From assembly GCA_905221605.1 (NCBI GenBank), contig CAJNDS010002190.1:578338-633337 (forward strand): a stretch of 55,000 nt of DNA, in the 5' to 3' direction. A model generated the notes under the pieces. It ran no database searches. It saw nothing but the letters and a program-made list of their open reading frames with translations, and had not been told where the DNA came from. Numbering within the stretch: the first letter of the stretch is position 1; each line of letters begins with the position of its first letter. This DNA is from Symbiodinium natans. Lineage: Eukaryota > Sar > Dinophyceae > Suessiales > Symbiodiniaceae. Position numbers and translations under genes: made by a program. This document shows positions 37,401-46,600 of the stretch, piece by piece.

Positions 37401-40006
37401 GGCCTTCGGCTATCGAGAGCTCTTCATGGAAGTCCCGAAGCGTTCATGGGTACTTAGAAGTAGGGTTGACAAGTAGGGCTGTAACCTTCTTTAGGGTTTA
37501 GGGTTTAGGGTTTAGGGTTTAGTTTAGGGGTTATAACCCTACTACATTTCGAACCCCCCAAGCAAGCCCGGAGCCCCTCCCCCAAAGTGGGCAAACACCC
37601 CGATGGAACCTGGCTCGCCGTTTCGGGGGTGGCAGGCGTGATCTGCCAGACGGTGGTGTCACACAGTGCCCAGGAAGCTGGCGTCAAGGCGGCCTTGATG
37701 ATAGGGTCCTTAGGGATGTCGGTTCAAGGGGGGGGGGGGGTTCGGGTTTTTAGGGTTTAGGGTTTAGGGTTTAGGGTTTAGGGTTTAGGGATAGGGTTCT
37801 TCAGGGAGGGGGGGTTCACGCATGTGTGTGTGTGGCCCAAAGTTCCCTAGTGCTCCCCCTGCTCCCTGAAACTCCCGGAAGCTTCCCTAATGTTCCCTAG
37901 GTACCCACCCCCCAATGAACCCCCTTCCCTTAAGAACCCTATAACCTTAGGGTGTAGGGTGTAGCCCTCAATCCTAAACCCTAAACCCCCAAACCCTAAA
38001 TCCAAAACCCTAAACCCCCAGCCCTAAACCCTAAACCCTGAACCTAAACCCTTTACAGTAGGCTTTAGGTTCTGGCAGCTCCAGGTTTGTGGGGTTTAAG
38101 GGTTTAAGGGTTAAGGATTTAGGGGTTAGGGGCTGTGATGTATTCCTTTTGTGACGCAGCCTAGGCAACGAAGACCGAATCTTCGACCCTGCTCCCTAAA
38201 CCCTAAACCCTAAACCCTAAACCCTAAACCTAAAACCTAAACCCTAAACCCTAAACCCTAAACCCTAAACCTAACCCTAAACCCTAAACCCCTGAGCCTT
38301 GCTCCAGACCCCTCCTCCCCCAATCAAAACAAGAATTGCCTAGAGCCACGGTGAGGCTCAGTCCTTTCGGGAGTTCGAGAAGCTCAAAGAGGCCGGCCTA
38401 AAGGTTCAGGGTTTAGGGTTTAGGGCTAGGACCTAGCCTAAACCCAAACCCCAAACCCAAACCCTAAAGCCTAAAGCCCGCAACCTCAAGCCGAAGCACT
38501 TGACCCGGAGTTTCGGCTTTCAAAGATTTGGGTTTGAGGCCTGTGGTTATGGTTCACGCATTTTGGTTTCTCTGCCGACTCCAATTAAGGGGTATACGGA
38601 GGGACCCCTAGAAGGGAACTCATTCTTTTCCCCTATTAACCCCTATATATACCCCTTAAACCCTAAACCCTAAACCCTAAACCCTAAACCCTAAACCTAA
38701 ACCCTAAAACCCTAAACCTAACCCTAAACCCTAAACCCTAAACCCTAAACCCTAACCCTAAACCCTAAACCCTAAACCCAACCCTAAACCTAAACCCTAA
38801 ACCCTTACCTAGCCCCAAAACATGGGCTTAGCGACCCAAAGGGCCCTGCGATCATGGGTTTCCCCTTCCCCCCACAATTAAGGCCATTTGGGATCATTAA
38901 TCCAAATTACAAGGCTATTTAAGCGGGGAACCGATATAAACGGGGGGGGGGGGGGGGGGGTAGTTTTGAGGGGGTCGTAGGGGAACCCATGATAAGACCC
39001 CAAAACCCTGAAACCCTAAACCCTATAAACCCTCTAAGCCCTATAAACCCTGTGAACCCTGTAAACCCTATAAACCCTTATAAAGCCAATAAGCCCTAGA
39101 AAGGTTCTAAACCCTTAGACCCCTCTAAACCCTCTAAACCCTGTAAACCTGTAAACCCTGTACCTCATAGGGCCGCAACGCCTGCACCCAAAATTGCTTA
39201 GAGAGCCCAGCACGCCTGTAACTCACGAAGTCAAGAACCCTTCATGAGAAATCCAGCATCTGGGATTTTGGATCTAGGGTTTAGGGTGCAGGGCTTAGGA
39301 TAAAGCCGTAATAAAGTATACAGGCCCTTGTCCCCGGACCTCAGCCTCGAAAGCTTTAAACCCTAAGCCGAGGGTTCAGGACCCTAAACCCTAAACCCTA
39401 AACCCTAAACCCTAAACTCCCTAAACCCTAAACCCTAAACCCTAAACCCTAAACCCTAAACCCTAAACCCTAAACCCTAAACCCTAAACCCCAAACCCTA
39501 AACCCTAAACCCTAAACCCAATCCTAAATTTCTTGGGGTTTCGACCCCATTCCCTCCGCGCCCGAAAGGGTTTGGGATCTTGGGTTCGGGGCTTAGGACT
39601 TAGAGCTCAGGGACCCCAAACCCTAAACCCTAAACCCTAAACCCTAAACCCTAAACCCTAAACCCTAAACCCTACACCTTGCACCCTTCACCCTAAACCC
39701 CAAACCCCAAACCCTAAACCCTAAACCCTAAGCCCTAAACCCCAAAACGAAAACAGCACCCATCCTGATGGCAGGTGGTGCTGGACTGCATGATCCTGGA
39801 AGGTGCGCAGCCGGAGGGTTTAGGGTTTAGGGTTTAGGGCTTGGGGTTTAGGGTTTAGGGTTTAGGGTTTAGGGTTCAGGGTTTAGGGTTTAGGGTTTGG
39901 GGTTTGGGGTTTAGGTTTTTAGTGTTTTAGGGTTTGGGGTGTAGTTGATGTCCTGTGGAGCTCCGCTCACGGTTGCGAGGGCGCTCTGCTTGCTGCTTGG
40001 GTTTAG
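25271..40006 (+). CDS. Single-domain voltage-gated cation channel (6TM), many exons
   Basis: Exons in order: 25271-25322 (S1), 25778-about 25806, 27010-27059, 27858-27900 (S2), 28832-28860, 29690-29740 (S3), 30086-about 30145, 30543-30606 (S4), 31513-31538, 32864-32911 (S5), 33586-33636, 34936-34982 (pore helix), 35633-35680 (filter), 36955-36999 (S6), 37636-about 37697, 38362-38403, 39775-39817, 39945-40006 (TAG). Key motifs are IFFTVLIVLSTILLG, FVVELVLR, FANLLDACII, RRIFRLLRILRVVRLVR, TVEGF, and ILFTNIMIMNTVTG. Only one set of six segments is seen, so it fits a single-domain channel of the Nav/Cav superfamily that would work as a tetramer in a membrane. The filter glutamate suggests a cation (Ca2+ or Na+) pathway. 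The N-terminus is unresolved. Links S4-S5, turret and filter-S6 have phase gaps implying undetected small exons. A larger four-domain protein is not excluded but no other domain is visible. Confidence 0.82.
25778..25806 (+). CDS. Channel exon, end of S1
   Basis: Acceptor TGGGCCAG. It encodes VDIELGLRQ, with GT donor at 25807; a GC donor at 25816 would add VAE. Confidence 0.55.
26330..26518. repeat. CCCTAAA telomere-like array
   Basis: About 25 near-perfect heptamers in the channel intron between S1 and S2. Confidence 0.95.
27010..27059 (+). CDS. Channel exon, S1-S2 linker
   Basis: Acceptor GTCGCTGAG. It encodes DWRDVISWIQPADSDA. The donor is GA (GAAAGT) in phase 2 and joins R to FGLLLIF of the S2 exon. 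Confidence 0.45.
27490..27611. repeat. TTTAGGG telomere-like array
   Basis: About 15 heptamers on the + strand, with single-unit variants; facing CCCTAAG/CCCTAAA arrays follow at 27715-27840. Confidence 0.95.
27858..27900 (+). CDS. Channel exon, S2
   Basis: Acceptor TCTCTCAG, donor GTTGGG. It encodes FGLLLIFVVELVLR, carrying the conserved S2 acidic residue and terminal Arg. Confidence 0.8.
28618..28692 (+). repeat. Dispersed repeat family 2, copy a, with 10-bp inverted repeats
   Basis: Begins CTAGCAGTCCTTAATAAGGA and contains CCATTAAGGACTCTTAATAT. AGTCCTTAAT and ATTAAGGACT are exact inverted repeats about 60 bp apart across both ends. Confidence 0.7.
28832..28860 (+). CDS. Channel 29-nt microexon, S2-S3 turn
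   Basis: Acceptor CGCCGCAG, GC donor (GCTATG). It encodes VCIDGCRYF + L and joins LVLR on the left and SFANLLD on the right in correct phases, giving the DGxRYF turn seen before S3 in this superfamily. Confidence 0.75.
29219..29345 (+). repeat. Dispersed repeat family 3, intact copy
   Basis: Contains GGTCCCTTGCCTTCTTCTTT, GAAGGGTTCTGAAGTATGGG and GGGTATGTAAGGGG. The retroelement interrupts another copy (44132-44150 plus 52420-52500); a third is at 54125-54260. Confidence 0.7.
29410..29688. repeat. CCCTAAA array with CCCCTAAA octamer block
   Basis: 29485-29588 is a homogeneous octamer run (CCCCTAAA). The rest is heptamers, running up to the S3 exon acceptor. Confidence 0.95.
29690..29740 (+). 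CDS. Channel exon, S3
   Basis: It lies directly after a CCCTAAA array (acceptor ACCCTCAG), donor GTGCGC. It encodes SFANLLDACIILCSLA with the conserved N-L-x-D of S3. Confidence 0.8.
30086..30145 (+). CDS. Channel exon, S3-S4
   Basis: Acceptor CTATCCAG. It encodes YVVVAAIGQGVLLNTLAVM. The donor is either GA at 30146 or GC at 30153. Confidence 0.6.
30436..30512 (+). repeat. Dispersed repeat family 2, copy b
   Basis: CTAGCAGTCCTTAGCAGGGA, ATCATAGTACCCCCCTTTTA and TATTAAGGACTGTGCGTATA; collinear with copy a. It lies just before the S4 exon. Confidence 0.7.
30543..30606 (+). CDS. Channel exon, S4 voltage sensor
   Basis: It encodes WKRRIFRLLRILRVVRLVR: positive residues every third position, the voltage-sensor signature. 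The donor is GTTTGC. The 5' edge is 30543 or 30556. Confidence 0.85.
31021..31290. repeat. CCCTAAG variant array
   Basis: About 37 units of CCCTAAG, homogeneous and distinct from the usual CCCTAAA, with a few CCCTAAAG insertions. Confidence 0.95.
31513..31538 (+). CDS. Channel exon, S4-S5 linker
   Basis: It encodes LYSICVNL and ends in phase 2 (donor GTCGCC), joining V + AIRAVSWV of S5. At 26 nt it is very small; another exon may be missing before it. Confidence 0.45.
31985..32020. repeat. Poly-T / poly-G homopolymer pair
   Basis: A T run of about 19 is followed immediately by a G run of about 17. Similar G or C runs occur at 32281-32301, 35223-35270, 38941-38960, 40829-40847 and 54749-54764. 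Confidence 0.9.
32215..32335 (+). repeat. Dispersed repeat family 1, copy d
   Basis: Carries AAATAGTAGGATCCCCTTAC, AATAAGGACCCCAAG, a poly-C run and ATTTTCGGAAACCCCCCCAT. Confidence 0.65.
32864..32911 (+). CDS. Channel exon, S5
   Basis: Acceptor AAACTGAG, strong donor GTGAGC. It encodes AIRAVSWVFLLLFVF + M. Confidence 0.8.
33060..33205. repeat. CCCTAAA telomere-like array
   Basis: About 14 perfect heptamers at 33108-33205 in the channel intron after S5. Confidence 0.95.
33586..33636 (+). CDS. Channel exon, end of S5
   Basis: Acceptor GTGCAG, donor GTTGAG. It encodes YISALSCTVLLTSAQE and continues S5 as LLFVFMYISAL. Confidence 0.75.
34380..34915. repeat. CCCTCAA then CCCCTAAA variant arrays
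   Basis: 34432-34540 is mainly CCCTCAA/CCCTCAG. 34560-34905 is about 40 copies of the octamer CCCCTAAA. Both end just before the pore-helix exon at 34936. Confidence 0.95.
34936..34982 (+). CDS. Channel exon, pore helix
   Basis: Acceptor CCATTAG. It encodes ENFGSVFSSIYIHFV. The GC donor (GCCGCT) is chosen because it keeps one residue between HF and ILTVEG, as in the family (LFQVLTLEG). Its start phase (2 nt) does not match the 33636 end, so a further exon is expected between 33.6 and 34.9 kb. Confidence 0.7.
35633..35680 (+). CDS. Channel exon, selectivity filter
   Basis: Acceptor CCGCCGAG, GC donor (GCTTCA). It encodes ILTVEGFPDLVAAIAE; T-V-E-G-F occupies the filter position. Confidence 0.75.
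36825..36935 (+). repeat. GTTATAAGTACA-type repeat (family 4, copy 2)
   Basis: CCCTTAAGTACCCTAACAGG followed by GTTATAATTGGGTTTTACGT and ACAGTTATAGTTGGGGTACT, matching the 14.3-kb copy; it ends just upstream of the S6 exon. Confidence 0.65.
36955..36999 (+). CDS. Channel exon, S6
   Basis: Acceptor TAGCCCAG, strong donor GTGAGT. It encodes YILFTNIMIMNTVT, with the conserved S6 asparagine. It ends in phase 1. Confidence 0.85.
37100..37215 (+). repeat. Dispersed repeat family 1, copy e
   Basis: Carries GTCTACGAAAATAAGGGACC, GAATAGTAGGATTCCCTTAT and GAATTTCGTAATCCCCCCAT. It lies in the intron after S6. Confidence 0.65.
37636..37697 (+). CDS. Channel exon, S6 end and post-S6 helix
   Basis: Acceptor GGTGGCAG. 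It joins as TVTG + VICQTVVSHSAQEAG, matching the gate and proximal C-terminus of protist Cav-like channels. The 3' edge is uncertain (37697-37705). Confidence 0.75.
38362..38403 (+). CDS. Channel exon, cytosolic C-terminus
   Basis: Acceptor GAGGCTCAG, donor GTTCAG. It encodes SFREFEKLKEAGLK, a helical segment usual after S6. Confidence 0.6.
39385..39745. repeat. CCCTAAA arrays before the channel C-terminal exon
   Basis: Two blocks (39385-39522 and 39610-39740) upstream of exon 39775, faced by a TTTAGGG block at 39818-39925. Confidence 0.95.
39775..39817 (+). CDS. Channel exon, cytosolic C-terminus
   Basis: Acceptor GATGGCAG, donor GTTTAG. It encodes VVLDCMILEGAQPE and ends in phase 1; compare the 'EF..GC.rLkG.A' stretch near the end of protist channels. 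Confidence 0.6.
39945..40006 (+). CDS. Channel last exon
   Basis: Acceptor GGGTGTAG. It encodes VDVLWSSAHGCEGALLAAWV with TAG at 40004-40006; the stop codon is formed from a TTTAGGG repeat unit. Confidence 0.5.
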
Positions 40007-40578
40007 GGTTTAGGCTTCAGGGTTTGGGGTTTCGGGGGCTCTGTGTAAGAATTCGGCAAGGATCCCAAGCTAAGTTGCCATAGACAGGTTGGGGCTCCAT
40101 TTTCCTCGCTCGTATATGTTTAGGTTTTCGGGTTACGGGTTTAGAGCTCATAGCTCCTTCCCCTCAAATGAACCTTCGGAGGAAGGGACGATTCAAGAAA
40201 CCTTTTCATTTTCAAAGCTTTGCTAAGGGATGGGCCTTGTTTAGGGTTGTTAAGGAGTACTAGGGACTATGAAGCCTTATTTGGCCCTTTTTTGATCTGG
40301 AGGCTCATTCGAAATCCTCTGACCCACCCATTGTACCGCAGCATAGCTTTGGAGAGGCGAGATCAATGCTGCAAGAAGGACGAAGCCTTAAAGACCCCGA
40401 ATAACGAGAAATCCGTGCAACACACAGGCCTCGAAAGTGCCCAATAAGATCCCACTCTAAGCCCTGTACACTTGCATTAGAATTCCCCAAAGTACCCCCT
40501 CTAACTAGTTAGGCCCCAGAATTAGCTCGAGCAGCCTATCTGCTAAGCGACACCCGAAGCGCTGAGCCACCTCTTGCC

Positions 40579-40688
40579 ATGGCCTCGGCTTCCGCAGCGG
40601 ACCCAAGCAAGCCCGTGGACGTCAATGCGCCACTGGACGAGCGCGACATTCAGCTGGTGTCTTTGTCCGAGGAAAGTCTGGCTCTTCT
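40579..40688 (+). CDS. Globin exon 1
   Basis: ATG 40579; encodes MASASAADPSKPVDVNAPLD and ERDIQLVSLSEESLALL. Donor GTGAGA; phase 2. Confidence 0.85.
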
Positions 40689-43600
40689 GTGAGAAATCCT
40701 CCCCCACTTGGGGGTCCTCCAATTCCCCAAACCCTCCAAATGCCCTCGAAGCGCCCTGAACCCCTCATATAAGGGCTCAGTGTTCACAGAGTTATGGACT
40801 TTAGGGTTGAGGCAGTTTGAAGTGTAGGCGGGGGGGGGGGGGGGGGTGGAGGCCTCCAACACATCCGGAGCCTTGCATCCCTAAGCGCCCCCTTCAGCTG
40901 CCTTGAAACCCTGAATCCGGCAAGTCCAAATCCCACCCCCCCTGAAACCCAAAAATCAACCCCAAGACTTCAAACAGCAGAGAGTAGATGTAAATGTAAA
41001 ACAAACATATATAATATATATATATATATATATATGTATTTCCTACATATATTAAAAATATGTATATATATACACACACACATTTTTTGCTTTTGTTTTT
41101 TTTTGATTTTTTTCAGCTGCTCTCAGGTCCAGGTCTCCTTCGCGCACGTCACGCTCCTGGGGGCGAAGAATGTCGGGAAGCTTCTCTTCATGCGGCCCTG
41201 GCACCGACTTACTGGGTTTAGGGTTTAGGGTTTAGGGTTTAGGGTTTAGGGCTACCACAAGGGAAGGGACTGTTGTGAGGGGGAGTTTCGGCATGTTTTA
41301 TGTGCAGGGTATGCGTCGGATAGGGTTCTGTAGCAAATCAGCAAACCCTCAATGATGGTAACATGCTTTAAGCCCAGATGAAGGTTTGGTGAGTTGAAGA
41401 AGCCCGGATATGCAACTTTGACAAAACAAATCTAGTTCATATTTGTAGCGGGAAAATGCAAATACAAACATATATATATGTATATTATTAAGTTCTACTT
41501 GATATAAATATCCCTAAACCTTAAACCCCAAAGCCCAAACCCTAAACCCTACACCCTAAACCCGAAACCCTAAACCCTAAACCCTAAACCCTAAACCCGA
41601 AACCCTAAACCGGGCTTCGGAGGAACATCTTCAAAGTGGCGCCGGGCGCCGTGGAGATGTTCCCCTTCCTCCGGGGCGAGGCCAACCTCTACAGGCACCG
41701 GGCCTCCTTCACTCCGCTACCCTTAGGGTTTAGGGTTTAGGGTTTAGGGTTTAGGGTTTAGGGTTTAGGGTTTAGGGTTTAGGGTTTAGGGTTTAGGGCT
41801 TCGGAGCACTCTGAAAACCCTAATCCTAAACCCCTAAGCCCTAAACCCTTGACAACTTCCGAGACCCCGGAGTTTAGGGCTTTGAAACTAAGGGGGACCC
41901 TTAAAAGGGAACCCCTTCTTAACCCTCTTCTGGCTCTCTTAACAAGGGACCTTATTTCAGAGGGTCTATATCCCCAAGGGTCCCCCGAATCCTATTCCCT
42001 TAACCCTAAACCCTAAACCCTAAACCCTAAACCCTAAACCCTAAACCCTAAACCCTAAACCCTAAACCCTAAACCCTAAACCCTAATTGGAGGCCTGGTG
42101 GCGACCTTGAGCTGCATGCGCTGAAGCTGATGGAGACGGCGCCCTGAACCTTCGGTTCTTGGTGGGGTTTTTGGAGTTTTTCGGGCTTCGGGGTTCCCTC
42201 AGCCCTAAACCCTAAACCCTAAACCCTAAGCCCTAAACCCTAAACCCTAAACCCTAAACCCTAAACCCTAAGCCCTAAGCCCTCAGGGGGTTCATGGAGT
42301 CGGGTTGAGGGGTTTAAGGGCGGGGGGTTTGTGTAATGTTAGGTCGTAGGCTCTTGGGGATGGCGGCTTGGGGTTTAGGGTTTAGGGTTTGGGGTTTGGG
42401 GTTTAGGGTTTGGGGTCGTTTCCAAGCCCCGTGGGGTCGTTTTTTGGGTAGGGGTTCAGGTGTTTTGGGTAGGGGTTCAGCTGTTTTGGGTTTGGGGTTT
42501 AGGGTTTAGGGTTTGGAGTTTGGGGTTTGGTTGGTTTGGGTTGGGGTTTAGGATTCGGGGTTTGGGTTGACATGGGCTTGGAGTCAACCTTTGCCATAAG
42601 CAGTGAAACAGCAGATGTTTTGAACCCATGAGATTAATGATCTCCGTTAGGGGTCAAGCCCCAAACCCTAAACCCTTAAACCCTCAACTTCCGCCCTCAA
42701 CTAAACCCGAACCTCGAAACCCCCAAGTTAGATTCTCAACCCAGATCGCGGGGTTTGGGGTTAAGTCTTCCCTAAACCCAAATTTCCCAAAAGGGTCAAG
42801 AAACAATCTTTCAGTCCTGCCGGTTTGCTGGCCAAAACGGGCTCGTTGATGCTAAAACGCGCCAAGCCCTTGAGTTTGGTGAACAACACCACAATAAATT
42901 CTAAACCCTAAACCCTAAACCCTAAACCTAAACCCTAAACCCTAAACCCTAAACCCTAAACCCTAAACCCCGAACCCGAAACCCTAAACCTTAGCTTTTG
43001 GTGGAAAGTGGAGTCTCAAGATCTCATGAAAGATTTCGGCTGATCTCAGCGGCTCTCACCTTACATCCTCGTCCCGAGTGGAGCAGGTGGCGACGGCGGT
43101 GTCCATGCTGCGCGAGTTGGATGAGCGCCTGAGCAAGTGCGGTTCAGGGTCTGGGGACCCTAAACCCCAAACCCCAAACCCCAAACCCCAAACCCCAAAC
43201 CCCAAACCCTACACCCTAAACCCTAAACCCTAAACCCTACACCCTAAACCCTAAACCCTAAACCCCAAACCCTACACCCTAAACCCTAAACCCTAAACCC
43301 ACGGTTTAGGGTTTTGGGGCTTCGGGTTTCAGGCCTCTGGCTTCCATTTGGAGGGTTTACAGGGTTTGGTCTCAACCCCAAAGCCGCCCCAAATCTCCTT
43401 GAACCCCAGGCCCAAGCCCCAAACTCAAAAAAGGAAACCTTGAACCCTAAACCCTCAACCCTGAACTTCAAACCCTAAACCTCCTTTCAAAGATCAACAA
43501 AGCAGCCGCCGAGGTTGGTTCCCATCCTACAGGCCTTGGGCCTGAGGCACGCGGGCTATGGGGCGCCTTGGGGCGAAGCTTCGGAATTTGTCGTTGTTTC

Positions 43601-46600
43601 TTCTTTCTTTTTTCTTTTTCTTTGTCAATTTTTTGAAAAAGGGGTTGATGGGGCTTAGGGGTTTGGGGCTTTCGGGCTCTAGGGCTTGTCGGGCTTAGGG
43701 TGCAAGGATTGTGCGAGTGGGGGTTTAGGGTTTAGGGGGGCTTTGGGGGTCTTACGGTTTACGGGTGTTGTTTTATGTTTTTGGTCGTAGTTACGGTTTC
43801 TGGGGGTTTTGCAGTTTCTTTGGGTCTTGAGGTTTGAGGTTCTAGGGGGTTTAGGGTTTAATTAGGGTTTTGGGGGGTTTGGGGTTGTGGGGTTTTTTGG
43901 GGGCTTTGGGGGCTTTGGGGGGCTTATGGGTTGAGGATTTCGTGGTTTGGGGACTTGGGGGTTTGGGTGTTTGGGCTTCTGTAGGGGTTGAGGGTTTAGG
44001 GCCTCGCGTTTCAGGTTTAGGATTTAGGGTTTAGTGTTTTAGCGTTCACGGGTTCGAGGATAGGGTTCGGGGCTTAGGGTTTTGAGTGCCGAGGTTAATA
44101 CTTATCCAGGCAGTTGCGTGGGCTCGTAAATTGGTCCCTTACCTCCCTGATCAGTAAGCTGGCAACTGAATGTGTTTCGCAATCTTAAGCTGTTCAAGGT
44201 AGTGTATGGATCGTGTCGTGGGCGTCGTTCAACTTGCTCAGGCCGCTGTTTCCTCCAACCTTTTCGGGCTCGCCTGCCCTTTTCATTGTGGGCCAGTCTC
44301 TCTGCCTTCCCTGGCATTATCCTTTCTTCTGGGGTTGATTTCGGGTATAGGTCTAGTCGTCGCCCTTCTGGTGAGGTTCCGACACTCATTGTGGCCACCG
44401 GCTGCTCCGGCAGCCCCTTCGAGCCGGCTTGCAGGGTACTTGCATGAGCAGCCCCCCCACACCCTCAGACATCGACATAGTTGAGCTTGAGGTTATCTTT
44501 GGGGGTCTTAGAGTCTCTGCTAGAGGTTCTGCTGGGGATACTGCCCGATTCTTGTCACTGTTGAGGCACGCGGAATCTGCCTTTGGCCAACCGGCACCTG
44601 TGCAGCTTCAGAGCCCTTCGGAGAGCTCCTTCCTGTTGGTGCCCAGTCCTTCTTCCAGCACCAACCCAAGCACTCACCAGGGCCAGTCTTCGCTTTGCCC
44701 GAATAGGGACGAGCTCCTCGCATCTTTCCCAGATTGCCCACAAGATCTCCTTGCCGCCTCTTTTGGTTTAGGGGGTTCCGTTAGTGCCGGCAGAGCTAGG
44801 GTTTCTAGGGCGTGGCTCGCCGGCTGCTGGGCTCAGGCCACACTCCAGAGACAGGTAGACAGTCCGAACGTGACTCCTGCACTGAGCATTGCAAATCGCT
44901 TGTACATTGTCCTGCAGGATCCTGCGGGGGTCCGTTGCACGCGCATTTTTCGCACCGCCAGGGACTACTTCCGCTTTGTGGGGAGTCCTCCCAGTGGCTT
45001 GTCTGTTTCGCACGCCTTCCCTTCTGAGACAGAAGGTCGAGCCTTTTGCCGCGCTGCAGGTGTGAGGTGGGACGACTTGCAATGAATGCCTCAGAGGTTG
45101 TGCCTTTGACACACGGGGTACAGCTTTACTTGCTGGATAGGACTGATTCGGGTGCTTCTTTTCAGGCGCAATGTTTGGTTATACTAGCACGTGCTGGGGG
45201 CTTCTTGCTTGGAGTGCCTGTGGACACTTTCTCAACAGCGGAGTTGAAGCATGGCCAGTCGGCCTCACCGGACGAGCTGATTGGGCCGTCGACAGAAGTG
45301 ACAGTGGGTGCTCTCGCTCGAGCCGAGTCTGGAGCAGAGACCCAACTTGGCCGCCAAATCTCGGTTACCTTGGTGGATGTACGGGAGGAGGCTGCTGCGC
45401 TACTCCTGCCAATGGATCTGGAGGAGGAACCGGAGTTCTTGCACACTTTCGACATGGACGCTCCCGAGGCATTACCAGTCTTCCAGGAGCTGATCGATGC
45501 TGCAAGGGCCTGGATTGCTGCCGGAGATGCGCAGGAGAGGGTTCTTTTCTACTCAGCCGAGGAGGGGGAGCCATCTGCTCATGTGCCTCCTGCAAAGAAG
45601 GCAGCCAAGGCTGCAGCGCCAGCCAAGGCGAAGAGACCCACAACAGCCCTGCTGTCTGGGCAGGTACAGGTTTTGGAGTCCCTCTTGCCGGCCCTCACTT
45701 CCCAGCTCGAGTCCCTGGCCGCGCGCCAAGCCGCAATGGAGGAGGTTTTGGCAAAGCGCCCTCAAGCCTCAGTGTCTGCGCCCCCGCCTGCGCAGCAGCC
45801 TGCACTGCACCAGCCTGCACAGCACCTGCCTATGTCTGCATCTCTTGCTCAGCCATTAGGGGCTGCTGTCTCCCCCCCGGTGGGAGGCCTTGCCGCTGCA
45901 GTAGGGGTGCTAGGCCCGCCGCCCCGGACTCGTCAGGCTCAGGTATTGAAGGATCAGCCCGCAACGGCGGCTGGATTGCCAGAACTCCTTGCAGAGGAGG
46001 CAGAAGAAGGGTTAGGCAGGGAGAGGTCCGATCCGCTCTCCCAAGCTGTCCTGGCACAATCGAATGCCCTGACTGCCCTGGTCGCCCAACTCGCGGCCCA
46101 AAGCGGAGACACCTTCCCCGATTTGACTGGAGTTCCGGGAGGGTCTGCCGCCTCCAGAGGGGCCACCCAGAGAGCACGGCTCCAGGAAGAATTGGCGATG
46201 GGATCTGGAGCCTTTTACACAGCAGTCACGCAGAACATGTTGCGCCGGATGCAACCTGCCACCCCTGTTGCTTCAGCCGATCTGGCTTCGCTACACAAGC
46301 AAGGGGTCAACATGTGCACCTACCTAGAGAGGTTCGGTGGTTTTGCCCAGACAAGGGAGCTGGGGCTCATTGCTTGGCTCGTGGGTGTCATTTTCGACCT
46401 GCTTCAGGCAGATCAGGTAGAGGCATGCAAAGACAGGGTTGCTCTCCTCCTGGTTCTTCTCGAACAGGGAGCGATGGACGCCGGACGGCTGGACATCGCA
46501 TACCTCCTCACACTGGCCGAGGACCCACCAATTGGACTCTTCACAAACAAGACCGTCTTGAGCACTTCCAGGGCTCGGAGTTTCGCCCCGTTGGCCTCCC

